Shown piece by piece: positions 33,863-46,900 of a DNA stretch of 64,000 nt. Origin of the DNA: Rehmannia glutinosa (Eukaryota > Streptophyta > Magnoliopsida > Lamiales > Orobanchaceae); assembly GCA_016081115.2 (NCBI GenBank), contig CM071925.1, positions 15,418,441-15,482,440 of the forward strand. The letters are read 5' to 3'. The translations under genes were made by a program, and so were the position numbers. The notes below the pieces were generated by a model. The model had not been told where the DNA came from. It saw only the letters and a list, made by a program, of their open reading frames with translations, and searched no databases. The stretch's first letter is position 1. Every line of letters begins with the position of its first letter.

Positions 33863-34662
33863 TAGGGATGGCAGCGGGATGGGTAGACATGGGTACCCAC
33901 CCACCCAGACCCTAATGGAACGGGTATGGGTAGTCTTTTTCGAACTTGGGATGGGTATGGTATGAGAAATTAATACCCATTTATATATGGGTAGGGTATG
34001 GTTTTACCCCTCGGATACCCACTACTACCTGAACCCGTTTACCCCTTAGTAACTTCCATTTATTTTTTTCATCTGACATTATATATTTCTTCATAAAAGC
34101 CCAACATAAATTTTTATTTTGTACAAAGAAGATATAAAGTTGTTATTTATTTTGAATCTGTGATAATATCAACTCTATTTTATCTTTGCCAAGCTTGATA
34201 AAACTACATGTCTTATGGTGTAGTTTTATAAATTAAATGATGTACTAGTGTTGATTCTGCAGTTTTAAGGAATGTATTGGTTACATTGTATTTATGTGAT
34301 ACTTTTGATTTAGTTGATGAATGACGATAGCGTGTAGTGACTTACAAAATTAAGATAGTTAATTGTTATATTTATTAAGAATTTAACATATTAGTATTTT
34401 CTTATATAATAATTAGTTTTTGGTAGGGTGTCAATTTAAATAGTTATTTAACTATTCATATAATTATAATTTTTTATATAAATAAATGGGTTTTATGTGG
34501 GTACGGGTAGTACGCGGGTATCGAGAAATGGATTTGGGATGGGTACGAGTAATAGATGTAGTTTTTAATCGGGTTTGGGATGGATACGAGTAGTATAAAT
34601 ATTATAGAGTTCGGTTATGGATATCCTTAAATAGATGGGTATCCTACTCATTGCCATCCCTA
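33863..34662. mobile_element. Non-autonomous hAT-like element
   Basis: 800 bp bounded by TAGGGATGGCA and its inverted copy TGCCATCCCTA. The ends are full of GGGTA/TACCC subterminal repeats and the centre is AT-rich with no ORF. Ends of this type with subterminal repeats are typical of plant hAT elements. The expected 8-bp TSD is missing: the left flank is TTCCCAGT (gypsy DNA) and the right flank CTCAGCTG (copia gag). Confidence 0.7.
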
Positions 34663-37032
34663 CTCAGCTGTTCTTTGAACCTGCAATCAAGGAAATTAAG
34701 TTTTAGGTACCCATACTTGTCTGGGTCCTGAGGGGTTAGAATTGTAAGATGATCCAACCAACCTATAGCCAAATGATTTGACTCTAAGGGGTTGCCATCT
34801 ATCAGTGCCATAATCATAATTAATCCGGGCAAATTGCTTGGGGATTCTAGGTTCATACAATGTCTCTTTTGTCGTATGCCTGCATATGTGTTTTAGCAAT
34901 TGCCTTTCTTGGGTAATTGTGGTGTCTTTGAGTGTAGTGCCTAGGTGCATATGTGTGCTGATGAAAGCTCTTGTACTTTTGGAATGGCCTTTGTTGAGTT
35001 CTTGGCCTTTGCCATTTGGGCTTATATTCCATAGGTCTATCTTTGATAGTTCACATTATTCCAATCACTTGGCTTGGATATTTTCTACCATTCCCATCAT
35101 ATGTATCTCTTTTATGAGTTTTAAGGTTTTTGGTAGCTCTGCTTCCTTTTTACAGAGTATTTTTACATTAAGAGTTTCTTTGAGGACTCGGTGAATCTCT
35201 TCTCATTTTGTCCTTTCAAAGACACTCAATCGGTTGTTTTCCTTTTCCTTTGTAACCAAGGCCAGTTTGCTTGTTATTGTGCTTTGGAGTGAATGTGTGT
35301 GCAACATTTAGAGTTTTGGATTTTTCAGACTCTTCATGACTTGAAGATCCTTTTTCCAAAATTGCTTTTGAGGTTTGACATAGCACAGAGGAATTAAATC
35401 CTAAGCCTGTCTTGTCTCCACATTCTCTTTGACTCATAATAAGATCATCCAATGATTTAGATGCCTTAGTGAATGAAGCAATAACATTCTTGAGGTCATT
35501 CTCCCTCTTTTCTATAGCAGCAATTTCTGCTATTAATTTAGCATTTTCAGCCTTTAAACTTTTATTCTCAACAGCTATTTGACTTAGAGTACTCAGCTCC
35601 TTAGTCAGCTTTGAGTTTTGACTTTTGAGTAGGTTGTTTTCCTCATTCAATAGTGTGTGTGAGGATTTAATGTGTTCAAAATCTTTCATCATTTTGCCTA
35701 ATGAATCATAAAGATCAGTGGGTGATGAAGTGTGTGTGTCACAGTCACTATCACTAGTGTCTGAGTTTGTTGAGTTAGATTGTACCTCATCTTCTTGGTC
35801 AGGTTGATCTTGTTCTTTGGCCATCAAGCGGATCGAGCTTTTCCTCGAGTCACTTGAGTAGTCAGCTTACTTTGCTCTCAATCATTGTCTCTCTTGGATT
35901 TACATTTTTCAGATCGATCTCTGACCATCATTGCCTTTTTCCTTTCTTGTCTTCTTTCTTTGAAGACCTTCCTTTCTTCTTCATCCCCTCGTATTTGTTG
36001 ACTACAGGATATGGACGATCAATGGCATAGTGACCTGGTTGTCTACAGTTCAAAGATAGATATTCAACCTTTTGATCGACTCTTTCCATTCTTGGATTGT
36101 CGACCCTTTGATACTCAACTTTTTGATGATCTGTTCTCTTGGTTGGCCTATCATCCCTTGATTTGGAGGGAGCTGAGTGTCTTCGGAAGATTCACCCTTT
36201 CCTCTCTTGTAGTTCTTATTGAAGAACTTGTTGAACCTCTTAACCATCGGGGCTATTATTTTTCGGGTCAATGACCTCTTTGACCTCGCTCTCTTTCCAT
36301 CTTTAACAATTAGAGCAGCTATTTTGGGTACAAATTTGTCTCTTCCTCGATCTTTTTCTTCTCAGCTCAAACTCATAGGCTTTGAGGTCCGAGAATAACT
36401 CATGGTTGGATATCTTTGATAGGTCCATGGAATGTCTCGGTGCCATGACCTTCATTTCCCATTCAATTTGGAAGACTTTTTAGGATCTTCATACACATTT
36501 CCTTCTGTATATTCCTTTCCAAGTGCGAATGACTCATTTGTGATTACGTGAACCGAGCATCTAGTTGATCCAGGTTTTCTCCCGAGATCATTTTGAAGTT
36601 CTCAAATTTAGTATGACCACCTTTGATAATTTGTTTTCCTTGATTTGCTACGAGCCTTCACAAATCAATGTCACTTGTCCCGATTTCCTTAGCCGTTTTG
36701 CATGATTTGACTTTATTGAACATGGCTTTGTCAAGGTTTTGTAAAGGATGTCCTTGGCTACATTATCCAGGTTGTATCTTTTTTGTCATCATTTGTCCAC
36801 TCGAGTTCTTGGTTTTTCAACCATGGTAGTGCCGGGAGCAACATCTTCTTCTCCTTTTTTGCAACTCTTAAATGCAAATTTGTGTTCACCTTTAAGATTT
36901 GCGAGAGGCCCATCTTCTATCACTATCCACATCTCATCATGTAATCTTTGATAGATGAGCTCGCATACGAATTTTCCAATCATCAAATTCTTCGATAGTG
37001 AACATAGGGATGCGTGTCAAATTTGCTTCCAT
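34663..37032 (-). pseudogene. gag fragment left of the shared LTR
   Basis: Starts at the ATG at 37,032 (a MEANLTRIPMF-type start in the coding strand) and runs to 34,663, where it meets the hAT end just before the protease. The longest open part is 35,216-35,827, with a long coiled coil, ASKSLDDLIMSQ and GDKTGLGFNSS. It is nearly identical to 47,180-49,528, with differences clustered at CAG/CTG. Confidence 0.72.
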
Positions 37033-37144
37033 GATAATAACTTTTAATAATAAAAAGAGTTTTGAAGATTCAAGTACTAAAGCAGACTTTGAAAAGTTTA
37101 GAGATCTAGTTCAAGAACGGTGCGGAGGGTTCAATGAACCAACC

Positions 37145-37156
37145 GCTCCGATACCA
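37145..37156 (-). other. Primer-binding site next to shared LTR
   Basis: The coding strand reads TGGTATCGGAGC. Compared with the functional TGGTATCAGAGC it differs only by CAG to CGG. The copy at 49,641-49,651 reads TGGTATCGAGC. Confidence 0.75.
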
Positions 37157-37158
37157 CT

Positions 37159-38700
37159 TGTAGGTCCCAAGGGGTGTAAGTGTAAGGTTTAGAAGGGGGG
37201 TTGAATAAACCTACCAAATTTTCGATTTAGTCCTTTTAAAAATTCAGAGTTGATACTACATTTGTGTCCTTGAAGGACAGTCAATTTAGTCACTCAAGAG
37301 AGTTAATCTCTCAACGAGACTCAATCGAGTGTTGATGAAGTAACTGTTTGTTGGCTCTAAATTAACTCGATTGTGGTTTTGTTTTCAGCGGAAGACTTAA
37401 CACCCTTAAGTTTGATTGAGCAAGAACTTAGTGCTTGGTTTAGTACTTATAATTTATCAAGTGGATAGCAAATTTATCGTGAGATATAAACAGTTAAAAA
37501 TGCAAGAATTAAAGTCTTTGAAATGTAAATGACACAATGAAATTTTTATAGAGGTTCAAGATGGGGTAATTCTTCTACTCCTCTCTTCTCCAACTCCTGG
37601 AGGAATCCACTAGGTAATGATCGGTTTACAAAGTGGTAACAGTCCAGATACAAGTCTTGATCACACGGCCCGACTTGATCCTTTGGGACTCGATGTCGAG
37701 ATGCCTTGATCACTCGGTGGCTTCTCGTACGACTCGAAGCTTCTTCACAGGGCGGTGCCTTGCTACTACACTCACTTGCTTAAGCTCTTTGGATTTGATC
37801 ACGAAGCCCTCCAAAAGCTTAAGACTTGGCTCAACCTTGAACCTTCCTACAATCCTTCCCCGGAGTGTAGACCCCTTGTTTTCGAGATCTTCCTCTTCAA
37901 CCGATTGAAGTTATCTTTCCTTCACGGTGAGTGTTGGATTGATGTTCTTCGTAATGTAGGCTTGATGATTGAGAATGTTTCGAGTTTTTCTACTATGCTT
38001 GTATATCTCACATATGTGTCATCTTCCTATTTTTTTCAAACAAACTCCTCGGCCTTTTATAGTGAACTTTCAAAAATTTGCCCGTTGAAGAGATAGGCTT
38101 ATTTTTGAAAGTCACTTTCGTCGTTGGCTTGTCTTGTTGCGATTCTTGGAATTGCCATTTCCTCGTATGAATTGTTCTTTCACCTTTTCGAGTTCGACAC
38201 GGTGTAGTGCTTCCCATTGGTTCATTCCTTTTGCACGCTTCGGGGTGAGCACTCCGAGAAAAGTGGTATGGAGATATTACTTGTTTAAGTAATTCTCTTG
38301 ATTTCAGGCAACGGTTCTTTTACGATTATCTCGACTTGTTTGCATTTCCTTGCTTTCCCAGGTGACTTAGAGTCGACTTCCAATCATTGGATGACTCTTT
38401 TCTGTCACTTCAACTTGAGACTTGGCTTTTCTTGAGTTGACTTGATGATGCTCCACTCATTTGTATCTCACCGCTTCTATAGTAGAGTTCCTGTCACTCT
38501 TCTTTGCCATACTCAATTGTCCATGGTGAGTCTTCCTTCAAGTCTTGATTGTCTTCTTGCATGTTAGGGGCGTAACGACTTAACTCGGCTTGGCCACTCT
38601 ATTTATTACAATGCATTTTACAACAAGAATTGGGGTGCCAACTTTCTATTCTAAGTTTTACATGGCATTCATCAAAATCTAAACAATAAAATTCCTAACA
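37159..38700 (-). repeat. Shared middle LTR of tandem copia array
   Basis: 1,542 bp, from TGTAGGTCCC to TTCCTAACA. It is nearly identical to 49,654-51,202 apart from small differences at CAG/CTG-type sites, suggesting a very recent amplification. The polypurine tract AAAAAGGGGGAAAT (coding strand) follows at 38,701-38,716. Confidence 0.9.
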
Positions 38701-38977
38701 ATTTCCCCCTTTTTGATGATGCCAAAACTTAAACCATACAAAAATGCAAATAACAAAGATACATACAGAGATAGTGTATTGACATAGAATGTATCGTGAG
38801 AATCAATCTTTTTATTGATCATATCATTCTTGTACTTAACACAATTTGTTTACAAGGTGTATCGTGAGCACATAATTGTCTTTACAAAAAAATAAAGAAT
38901 TTATAGCTTTATTACGTAAGACTTACATTGTATGTATTTACATGATAAAATACACGAAGGGTTGGACAAAGAACACT

Positions 38978-41900
38978 TCATCTCCTTCATTTGTCTCCTT
39001 CTTTCATCTTGTTCAAAAGATCTTCTTCTCTTCTTCTCTTTTTCTCGTCAAATTTTGCCTTCTTTTTCTTTTCATATGCCTTCCTGGCGACTTCATCTTT
39101 TCTTATTCTTTCCTGTCTCTCCTGCCATAGTGAGTTTGTCTCTTGTTTTCTTCTTCTATTCTTTTTGCATACTCAGCGTTAGTTTTAGCCACTTTCAAAT
39201 TTGCCACTTGGTCAAGCCCACCAAAGAGATCCCCCTCCTTTCTTTCCCGGATCTACGTATTCAATATTCTTGGGCGAGGCCTAGTCAAGCTTCTTCCTCC
39301 ACGCCGCTTCTTCCTCTACCTCGGGGCGTATCTTTGTCTTGGGGGTCTTCTTTCTTTCCCCGGTGAGTGACCGGCGGAGTGACCAAGCAGAGATATGGGA
39401 AGTCTTTGCTCGACTTCTTCACATAACGTGAGACCCTTTTCCCCAAGACAAGTCCTAAGCTTGAGCCATGGACATATTTGCAAAATATCCCCCAGTTGAG
39501 CGTTTTAAATTCATCAACTGATCGTGGCTCTGTCCCGGCATCCGAGATGGCATAGGTGTCTCTGTCTCTTGGAATGCCTCCGTGTTCTTTCAAGATGTTC
39601 ATGACCGGGCATCCATTCTTCCTTCCACTTCCTTCATCCCTGCTTCAATTGTTTTCTCTTTTCACCATAGATACAAACAGAGTGTTGGAGTGGCGAGTCA
39701 TGAGGAGTTCTTCGCTTATAATGTCATTTGTGATAGGACCTGTTGAGGGGTTTGTGCAATCATCAAGGTCATATCTTTTGATCCTTCCCCCCTCACAGAT
39801 TTTCCTTTCTTTTGTTTCAAAATTTCCTCGGTGATTTTCCCTTCTCAATTTGTTCCTTCTCATTTGCTCCTTTCTTTTCACTTGATTTTCTTTGCTTTAA
39901 GGTATTCCTCTTCCCCCTTTTTGGCATCATCAAAGGATAGAGGAACCCAGGGAACATCTTTGGCAAGCATGAAGTCGACTGCGGATAGTCGAGTTCTCGC
40001 TTCAAGTCTGCTGCGTTGCAAGCAAAGACGAATTCGGATCGAGTAGCGTTGGACTCTGAAATCGCTTCATCTCGGCCATGAGAAGGCTGAATTTTCTAGT
40101 CATGTGTTCTTCCAAACGCTGTAGATCATTCGTATTTTGCTCTTTCCGCAGAGCTTTATCTCGGCAGTATGAGCTTCATGCATGTGCTCAATATGTTCTC
40201 TCAAACTTCGTTTTTGCATCGCATTTTCGACTCTCCACACTAGCACTTGTTGAACAATGTCCTGAAGTATCTCACTTGTTCCACACGCATTGTTTCTTCT
40301 TTGTTGCCACCATTCCCGATTCGATTTGTTATGCCTCTCAAGCCGGCTGTAAGGGTGGCATCTCGTTGTCGATCGCATATCAAAAGAGGCTCGATGCCTC
40401 TCCATCCGTTCAACCTCAAAGCAAATAGTGCCTTGAACACTTTCGAACTTCATTTGATTCTTGCATTGATGGCCATGCGGCGTCAAAATCATAATTAGCT
40501 GGAACAATGGTGTACGATGGAAGAACAGAGCTGGTTTGTGATAGCGTGCTTGTTCGCTTTTCGACTCTTCGTGGAGTTACGGTATCTCCAGTGAAAAAGG
40601 GAAAGATTCTACAAAAGATTCATCGCCGCCAAGGATCTGCATTCGATGATGAGCGGTGCGCGTGAAGTTCTTTTGGGAATCGATCTGCTTGCACTTGAGG
40701 AGCTGCTTGCAGATGGTCTCTTGTTGTTTGGGTTTTGTTGTGAAGTCGTCCCGGTTTCTTGAGCCTCACTGCCTCAACAGCCTTCGTTGGTCTCGGTTCT
40801 TGAGCCTTGTCTCAACGCCTTCGTTGGTCTCGGTGATTTTTCCAATTGTGTAGGCGGTCTCGGCCTTATTAGTAGCGTCATCGGACGATGATGAGATTTC
40901 CATTGGAGGCTCATCATCAAAGTTAAGGTTTGACGAGTAGTCTTGGGATCGACTTGCTCGTGCTTGGAACATCCGGTGAGTCTTTTGGATTTGGCAGGGA
41001 TGACTCGACTCGCTTCTTCTTCTTCGCCTTCGATCCCGGAAAGGATACATCGAGGATTATCACGGGAATCATGAAGTGCGCTTATCTCCTACTCGGATGG
41101 GTCGATTATAGCAGGAGGGATGTTCTCTACTTTAGCTTCTTTACCCGGGAAGTCTCAACCTCCCGTGGGCCTTCATTACCTCCGGCGAAGTCCCTCTTGC
41201 GGCGAGGCTTGGTCCTCCCTTTCGACGAGTGTCGCCTATCTTAGGGTCTTCTGCGGTGGCATCCATTGGAGTCTCAACCCCATGGATTGCACTTTCAACG
41301 CCCAGTGTTAACTCCCGGGTTGTTGTTCCTTCCTCGTGCCTCGACCGCATCGGCGGTGTCATTAGCCTTCGAAAGTTGGCACCTCGGAGAGGCGATCTGT
41401 CTCGAGCTTCGTTGATGGCAACTTGCTGTTCTTCTTGTGTTTGTATTTTCTCTACTTCGCCTCCTTGATTCGTTGTGGAGTCATAAAGCATCCTCCGACC
41501 TTTGCCGGTGGAGGAGTTTCCCACCGGTGGCGCACCACCGAGTGACTTGAATGGGGTCACTCGTCTCCAAGCTCCCGGCTGTTTCCATTTCGATTGATTG
41601 TTGATCGTTGGGCAGGTGTGGTAACACACCTTCAATAGGGTTGGCTCGATTGGGGTCCCCATTGTCCCGGTTTCATCGCCAATACCCTTATTGCCTTCTT
41701 CCGAGTGAGCTTTGAGGGGAAGTGGTGGCAAGCAACATCGTGGCGATTTCTTCGAACCACTCCCATTGGATCAATTTCAGTGTGTGTGTTCGAGGACTCT
41801 CCTGGTCCCTCCATCGATCAGGTCTTTGCTCGTGAAGGATTCTCGATTCTGCAATGCTTGCTGCATTTGCAACTCTTCGTAAGCGGCTGACATTCTGCGG

Positions 41901-43531
41901 ATCCTCATCAGCTGTCGAGAAGACATCAAGGAGAGGATGTGTGTGTTCGTGGTGTAGGAGATAGGGCAAATGCTTGCCTTCTCACGTGCCTCGGCTTCCT
42001 CAGCCTTGCTTTTCTCTCTCCTTTTCCTTGAAAATCTGCAGGATGTCTAAGCGAGTTGTCTTCATCAAGTCTGGGAGCACGCGAGTTTTTAGTCAAGGAA
42101 ATTTAGCGATTCCTCTTCTTCTTCTATAAACTCGGCCGTTGGAACTGTTCCTTGACTTACTCAACTTCCATTTCCTCCACTCACGCAGACGATTTTGGAT
42201 GTGCGGGTAAGGTGGGGATAGGATCATTACATCACTATCTGCTCTAGCAGGTTCTTCTTGTGCTTGGTGTGTGAACTACAATCGTGTCTTCGGGTTGCCT
42301 CTGTGATCGCCTTCAGCAGACTTGGCTGTTTCATCAATTACATCCGGAGACTCTACTTCTCCCGGTAGTCTCCGGTATCTTCTCTAGCGAGTAACGACTG
42401 TTTGGTTTCTCCGATTGATCGCTTGATGATTCTTCTTCGTCTCCTAGTGTGTACCGCCGGAGGAATTTACGGTTGAGACGGTGTCCTCGAGTCTTGGTCG
42501 GCGGGGGGCGTCTTGGTGTCTTTTTCTAAGGAGCGGGCCGTTGTGGCTTCTCGGTTCTCCTCTTTTTGACGATCGGAGAAGGTATTTGTGAGTCCTTCTC
42601 GACCGGCTGCAGGGGAGAGACACGGCTGCGGGGGTGACTCTGCTGCAGGGCGGGAGTATGTTTGGTTTTCTTTCTTTGCAGGGCAGTGATCTTCTTAGTG
42701 TTTCTTTGCGACTCTCTTCTTGGGTGGAGAGGAAAGCATTTTGTATCTTGTGGTTGGTGATTCCTCCCTCAGTGTCGGCTCTCTTGGCGTAAGCTCTCTT
42801 CTTGTGCGCGAGAGAGGTTTGCTCGAACATCCTCTTGTTAACATGGAATGCCTTCCCATGTCTAAGAGGGACTCCTTTCACCTCCATTAGCGGCCAATCA
42901 CTAGGCCATATCCTAGGGATCCTCCAAATGTGTCATCTTCTTTGAAGGATTTGTTCCCACGTTAAGCAGAGTCTGCTGTAGACAAACTCAGCCAGATTTA
43001 TCTTCTTTTTTCTTCGATGATTGCAGCCATTACAATCGGCTTTGCCTTTGACATTGGTCAAAGTGCCAAACATGATGTCGATACATTTGGCAACGATGTC
43101 CAATGACTTGTGATAATCCTCCTTCAGCCAGTCTCTTGTTTTCTTGTATACACTATTTTATCGGCAAAGTCGAGGCTTGGCTATTTCTTTCCAAGCATCG
43201 CCCAGGTTTACATCGGCTTGGTTAATCTCGATGCTCATTGCTTTGGTAGTGGCGGTGGTCACCAAATCTTGGCGAGAGAGATAGTTGCTTTCCATGAACA
43301 GATGACTTGATTCCTTCATCGTGAATCTCGGCATTCACGTAGAATTGTGCGACCTCCTCCACATATGTCATCGGGTATTCTAACGTCGAAATGGTTTCGA
43401 GAATCGACGTTTCTAACTTTTCAGCGATTTTCTTCACTAGGGTGTCGTCGGACCTGTTTCACCATCGTCGAAATCCACCGCGAGGTGTGGATTTGCTTCC
43501 CTAACTTGGTAAAGTCATAAGTTGGTGCCAT
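38978..43531 (-). pseudogene. ORF3 of tandem copia array, many frame breaks
   Basis: Start ATG at 43,531 (MAPTYDFTKLGKQIH). The stop aligned to the other copies is at 38,978. At about 4.55 kb it is longer than the 3.9 kb copy at 4,411-8,321. Recognisable pieces are the N-terminal transposon-protein-like part (VAQFYVNAEIHDEGIKSS near 43,320-43,370), acidic segments (40,766-41,050), a coiled coil (40,100-40,450) and the C-terminal module (ILKEHGGIPRDRDTYAISDA, near 39,530-39,600). Frames change every 100-400 bp, mostly next to former CAG/CTG sites, so the underlying gene may be more intact than it looks. Confidence 0.6.
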
Positions 43532-43800
43532 TTTCGGGATTGTATCAAGGAAAAACTCGAGAAATTGATTTGAAGATAGATAGGGTTTAGAGAGTATTTT
43601 TGCCTTTGCTTTTGAGAGAAAGAGATGAATAGTTTTAGAAGTGTGAGAGAGAAACGGATGAAAATGGTTTAAATATGGTTTATGAAAGGGCGTGCGGGTG
43701 GTTTTTTGAAATGTGATCGAAATCAACGGCTTAGATTTTGCACGCTATTTAGCATTTCATGTCTCGTATTTAATGCGGCAAACATTTATATCCAATCATA
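43532..43800 (-). promoter_or_regulatory. Gene-like leader of ORF3 (second copy)
   Basis: ATTGG-TATAAAT (43,784-43,795), CT-rich stretches (about 43,605-43,660), TATTTAAA (near 43,665-43,675) and AAACCCTA (43,581-43,588) precede the ATG on the minus strand, as in the copy at 8,322-8,600. Confidence 0.4.
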
Positions 43801-44084
43801 AGCTTGGTGTGCGGCTTTATGTCGTACACATCATCATTATCTTCGACGTATTTCTTAAAACATTCCCACTTAGTCAAAACGACAGCGTTTTTGTCACTTT
43901 GCTCATAAGTTATTCAACTTATCCCTTAGGCTGATTTAACTCTCTTGCTCACGATTCTCTTAGTGACTCGGCTATCGGTGACTCGGTAATCTTGTCTTTT
44001 CCGTCTGGTGATTTCTTTGGTGATTTACTTTTTGACTCTTTTTCACCCCTTTTCTTTTCCATTTATCTTCTTGACTCAATTAAC

Positions 44085-44820
44085 CCCAACTCATGTTTGA
44101 GTTCTTCAAATCTTGACTCACATAATGGTTTTGTGAAGATGTCGGCTAGTTGTTTATCGGTTGAAATATATTCGAGGATGATATCCTTCTTTTCAACATG
44201 ATCTCTTATGAAGTGATATCGACATCAATATGCTTTGTTCTTGAATGCAACAGGATTTTGGGTAATTGCAATTGCACTTGTGTTATCACACATGATTGGA
44301 ATCTCTTTTTCCTCAATTTCATAGTCTCTCATTTCTTTGTCTCATCCATAGGACTTGGGCACAAATGTTTTGCCCGCAAGCCTATGTATTGCCTCATTTG
44401 TAGAGGTGGCTATTGAGTTTTGCTTCTTGCTAAACCAGGAAATCAGCCTGTTTCTAGCATTTGACATGTGCCTGAAGTGCTCTTCTTCCATCACTCTGCA
44501 TCAAAGATAGTCGAGAATCGAATAGCCAATTAGCTTGAATCCACCTTCCTTTGGATACCATAGGCTCGCTTCTTGGCTTCCTTTCAAATATCTCAATATT
44601 CTCTTCTTTCTTTGTCATATGACTCTCTTTTGGAGCGATTGAAATCTTGCACATACACCTACAAACATAGGTGATGTACGCTGCTTTCTTTGTGAGATAG
44701 AGCAATGATCCAATAAGTGCTCGTATCTTGTTTGATCTGGGCTTGCCATCCGCATCCATGTCCATTTTGGTGATGTGTTCATTGGTATTTTTCTGAAGAC
44801 TTCTCTTCCATACCAAACTT
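44085..44820 (-). pseudogene. RNase H region of tandem copia array
   Basis: Aligns base for base with 8,880-9,600. ALIGSLLYLT is recognisable in 44,454-44,816, and DNA encoding the LADIFTKPL and CDNTSAI regions lies downstream in other frames. Differences from the 8.9 kb copy include TCAGCTA to TCGGCTA, ATCAGTTG to ATCGGTTG and ATCTGACAT to ATCGACAT. Confidence 0.7.
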
Positions 44821-45770
44821 CTTCATTAAATCTCCGGTGTACTTTGTTTGACTTATGAAGGTTCCATCCTTCATTGTTTTTTTGGAGTCAAGGAAGAATG
44901 TCGACTCTCCCATCATGCTCATTTCAAATTTACTTTGCATGAGGTTTGAAAATTTTTCACCATGACTCTTTGTTAGTGGATCCAAAAATGATGTCATCCA
45001 CATATACTTGAACAAGCAAGTATACTCTTTTTGTCTTGAATTAAGAAAAGTGTTCTATCTACTTTTCCTTTTGTGAATCCATTTTTGGTTAGGAATTGTG
45101 ACAAGTGTCATACCACGCTCCGGGTGCCTGTTTCAATCCATATAGAGCCTTCTTGAGTTTGTATACCTTGTCTCCAAGAGTCTTCGCTCAAATCCTGGAG
45201 GTTGTTCAACATACACTTCTTCTTCCAATAAACCATTTAGGAATGCACTTTTTACATCCATCGATATACAATGAAATTCTTGTGAGCTGCATAGCCGGAC
45301 ATCCTTATAGCTTCCAATCTTGCTACGAGGGCAAATGTTTCATCAAAATCTATCCCTTCTTCTTGGCAATATCCTTTGGCTACTAGTCTTGCTTTGTTTC
45401 TTACCACAGAACCTTCCTCGTTCATCGTATTTCTGAACACCCATTTGGTGCCAATCACATTTTGATGTATGGGTCTTTGCACTAATTCCCACACTTTATT
45501 TCTTTCAAATTGATTCAGCTCTTCTTGCATAGCTTGAATCCAATGTGTGTCGTCCAAGGCTTGTGACACGTCTTTGGGCTCTATTTGTGAGATGAAGCAT
45601 GTGAACATGGCTTCTTGTTGAGTTTTGGATCTTGTTTTGACACCTTCTTTTATATCTCCAATTACAAGTTCTGGTGGATGATCTCTCGACCATCTTACAT
45701 CAGGTTGGAGTGAGTTAGTGGATTGATCGACTTGCGGTGTGTCATTTGTGCGGGTTAGCTCTCTCGTAAT
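44821..45770 (-). pseudogene. Reverse transcriptase region of tandem copia array
   Basis: 45,252-45,773 is open: THWIQAMQEELNQFERNKVW, NVIGTKWVFRNTMNEEGSVV, RLVAKGYCQEEGIDFDETFA. The catalytic-motif region is frameshifted near 45,000 (YMWMTSFLD in the wrong frame for YVDD). FEMSMMGESTFFLDS follows. Confidence 0.75.
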
Positions 45771-45959
45771 CACTTAGCTGCAAATTTTCCAATTTGTTTT
45801 TGAGATTCGGCTATCTCATCTTCTTTCGAATTGATAATTCGGCCTCGGCTTCAAAGATAGGGACTCTTCGTATGGTTGGATGATTGACTTATCGGTGACT
45901 CTTCAATGTCTTCTCCATTTACATTTGGCTCATCGAATACCACATGAATGGATTCTTAC

Positions 45960-46900
45960 GTAACCATAGTTCTTTTGTTAAGTATCTGTAGGCTTTGCTT
46001 TCGGTGAGTATCTAAGAAGATACCTTCATCGACTTTAGCATCAAAAGCCTTTAGGTTGTCTTTGCCATTGTTGTGGATGAAGCATTTACATCCAAATATT
46101 CGAAATATGCAACATTTGGTTTTCTTCCGATCCGGATCTCGTAGGGAGTCTTTGTCGGTTGTCTATTTATCATACATCTGTTTTGGGTGTAGCAAGTTTG
46201 TGTTGATTGCTTGACCCAAAATCTTTTTAGTCACCCCGCTTGACTAACATGGTCTTGCTTCTTCTTTGAGAGTTCTTTCCTTCTTTCGCGGCTCCATTCT
46301 GCTTTGTGGAGTCCTTTGCTGCGATAGTTCATGACCAATACCATTCTCAATACAATCGAGTTATTATTCCATTGACAAACTCGGTTCCTGTCGATCTTAT
46401 TTTGATAATGGTTTGACTCTTCTCGTTTTGAATCCTCTTCATCATTTGTGGTAGTTTTTGTAGAGTTTCTTTCTTCTTACACATGAAAATTGTCCATGTA
46501 TATCTTGAATAGTCATCTACTACCACCAAGGTGTATTTGTTTCCACTTATCTTTGGCTGGTTCCCTTTGGGCCAAATAGATCCATATGAAGCGGATGCAA
46601 TATTCTTGTTGAGGATGGGCATGTCTTTTCTTTGAATGACGACTTGATTTGTTTTCCCTTCGACATGCGTCACATATACTCTCCTTTTTGTATCTTCGAG
46701 TCGGTAATCCTTCCACAAGATGACTTCTTGCCGACTTGTTAATTGTTTTGAAATTCGGGTGACTCACTTTTTGTGCCACAACCAACTTGATTCATTTGTG
46801 CTCTTTGCTAGTAGCAGTCTTTGGGTGTTTGATTGACCAATCCACTACATACATATTTTTTGTCTACATCCTTGCGGTACAACTTCATTTGATTCAATAT
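45960..46900 (-). pseudogene. Integrase region of tandem copia array
   Basis: 46,347-46,718 contains GNKYTLVVVDDYSRYTWTIF, TIIKIRSTGTEFVNGIIT and upstream pieces of the zinc-binding part. The third catalytic region and the C-terminus lie in other frames between 45,960 and 46,340. Confidence 0.72.
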
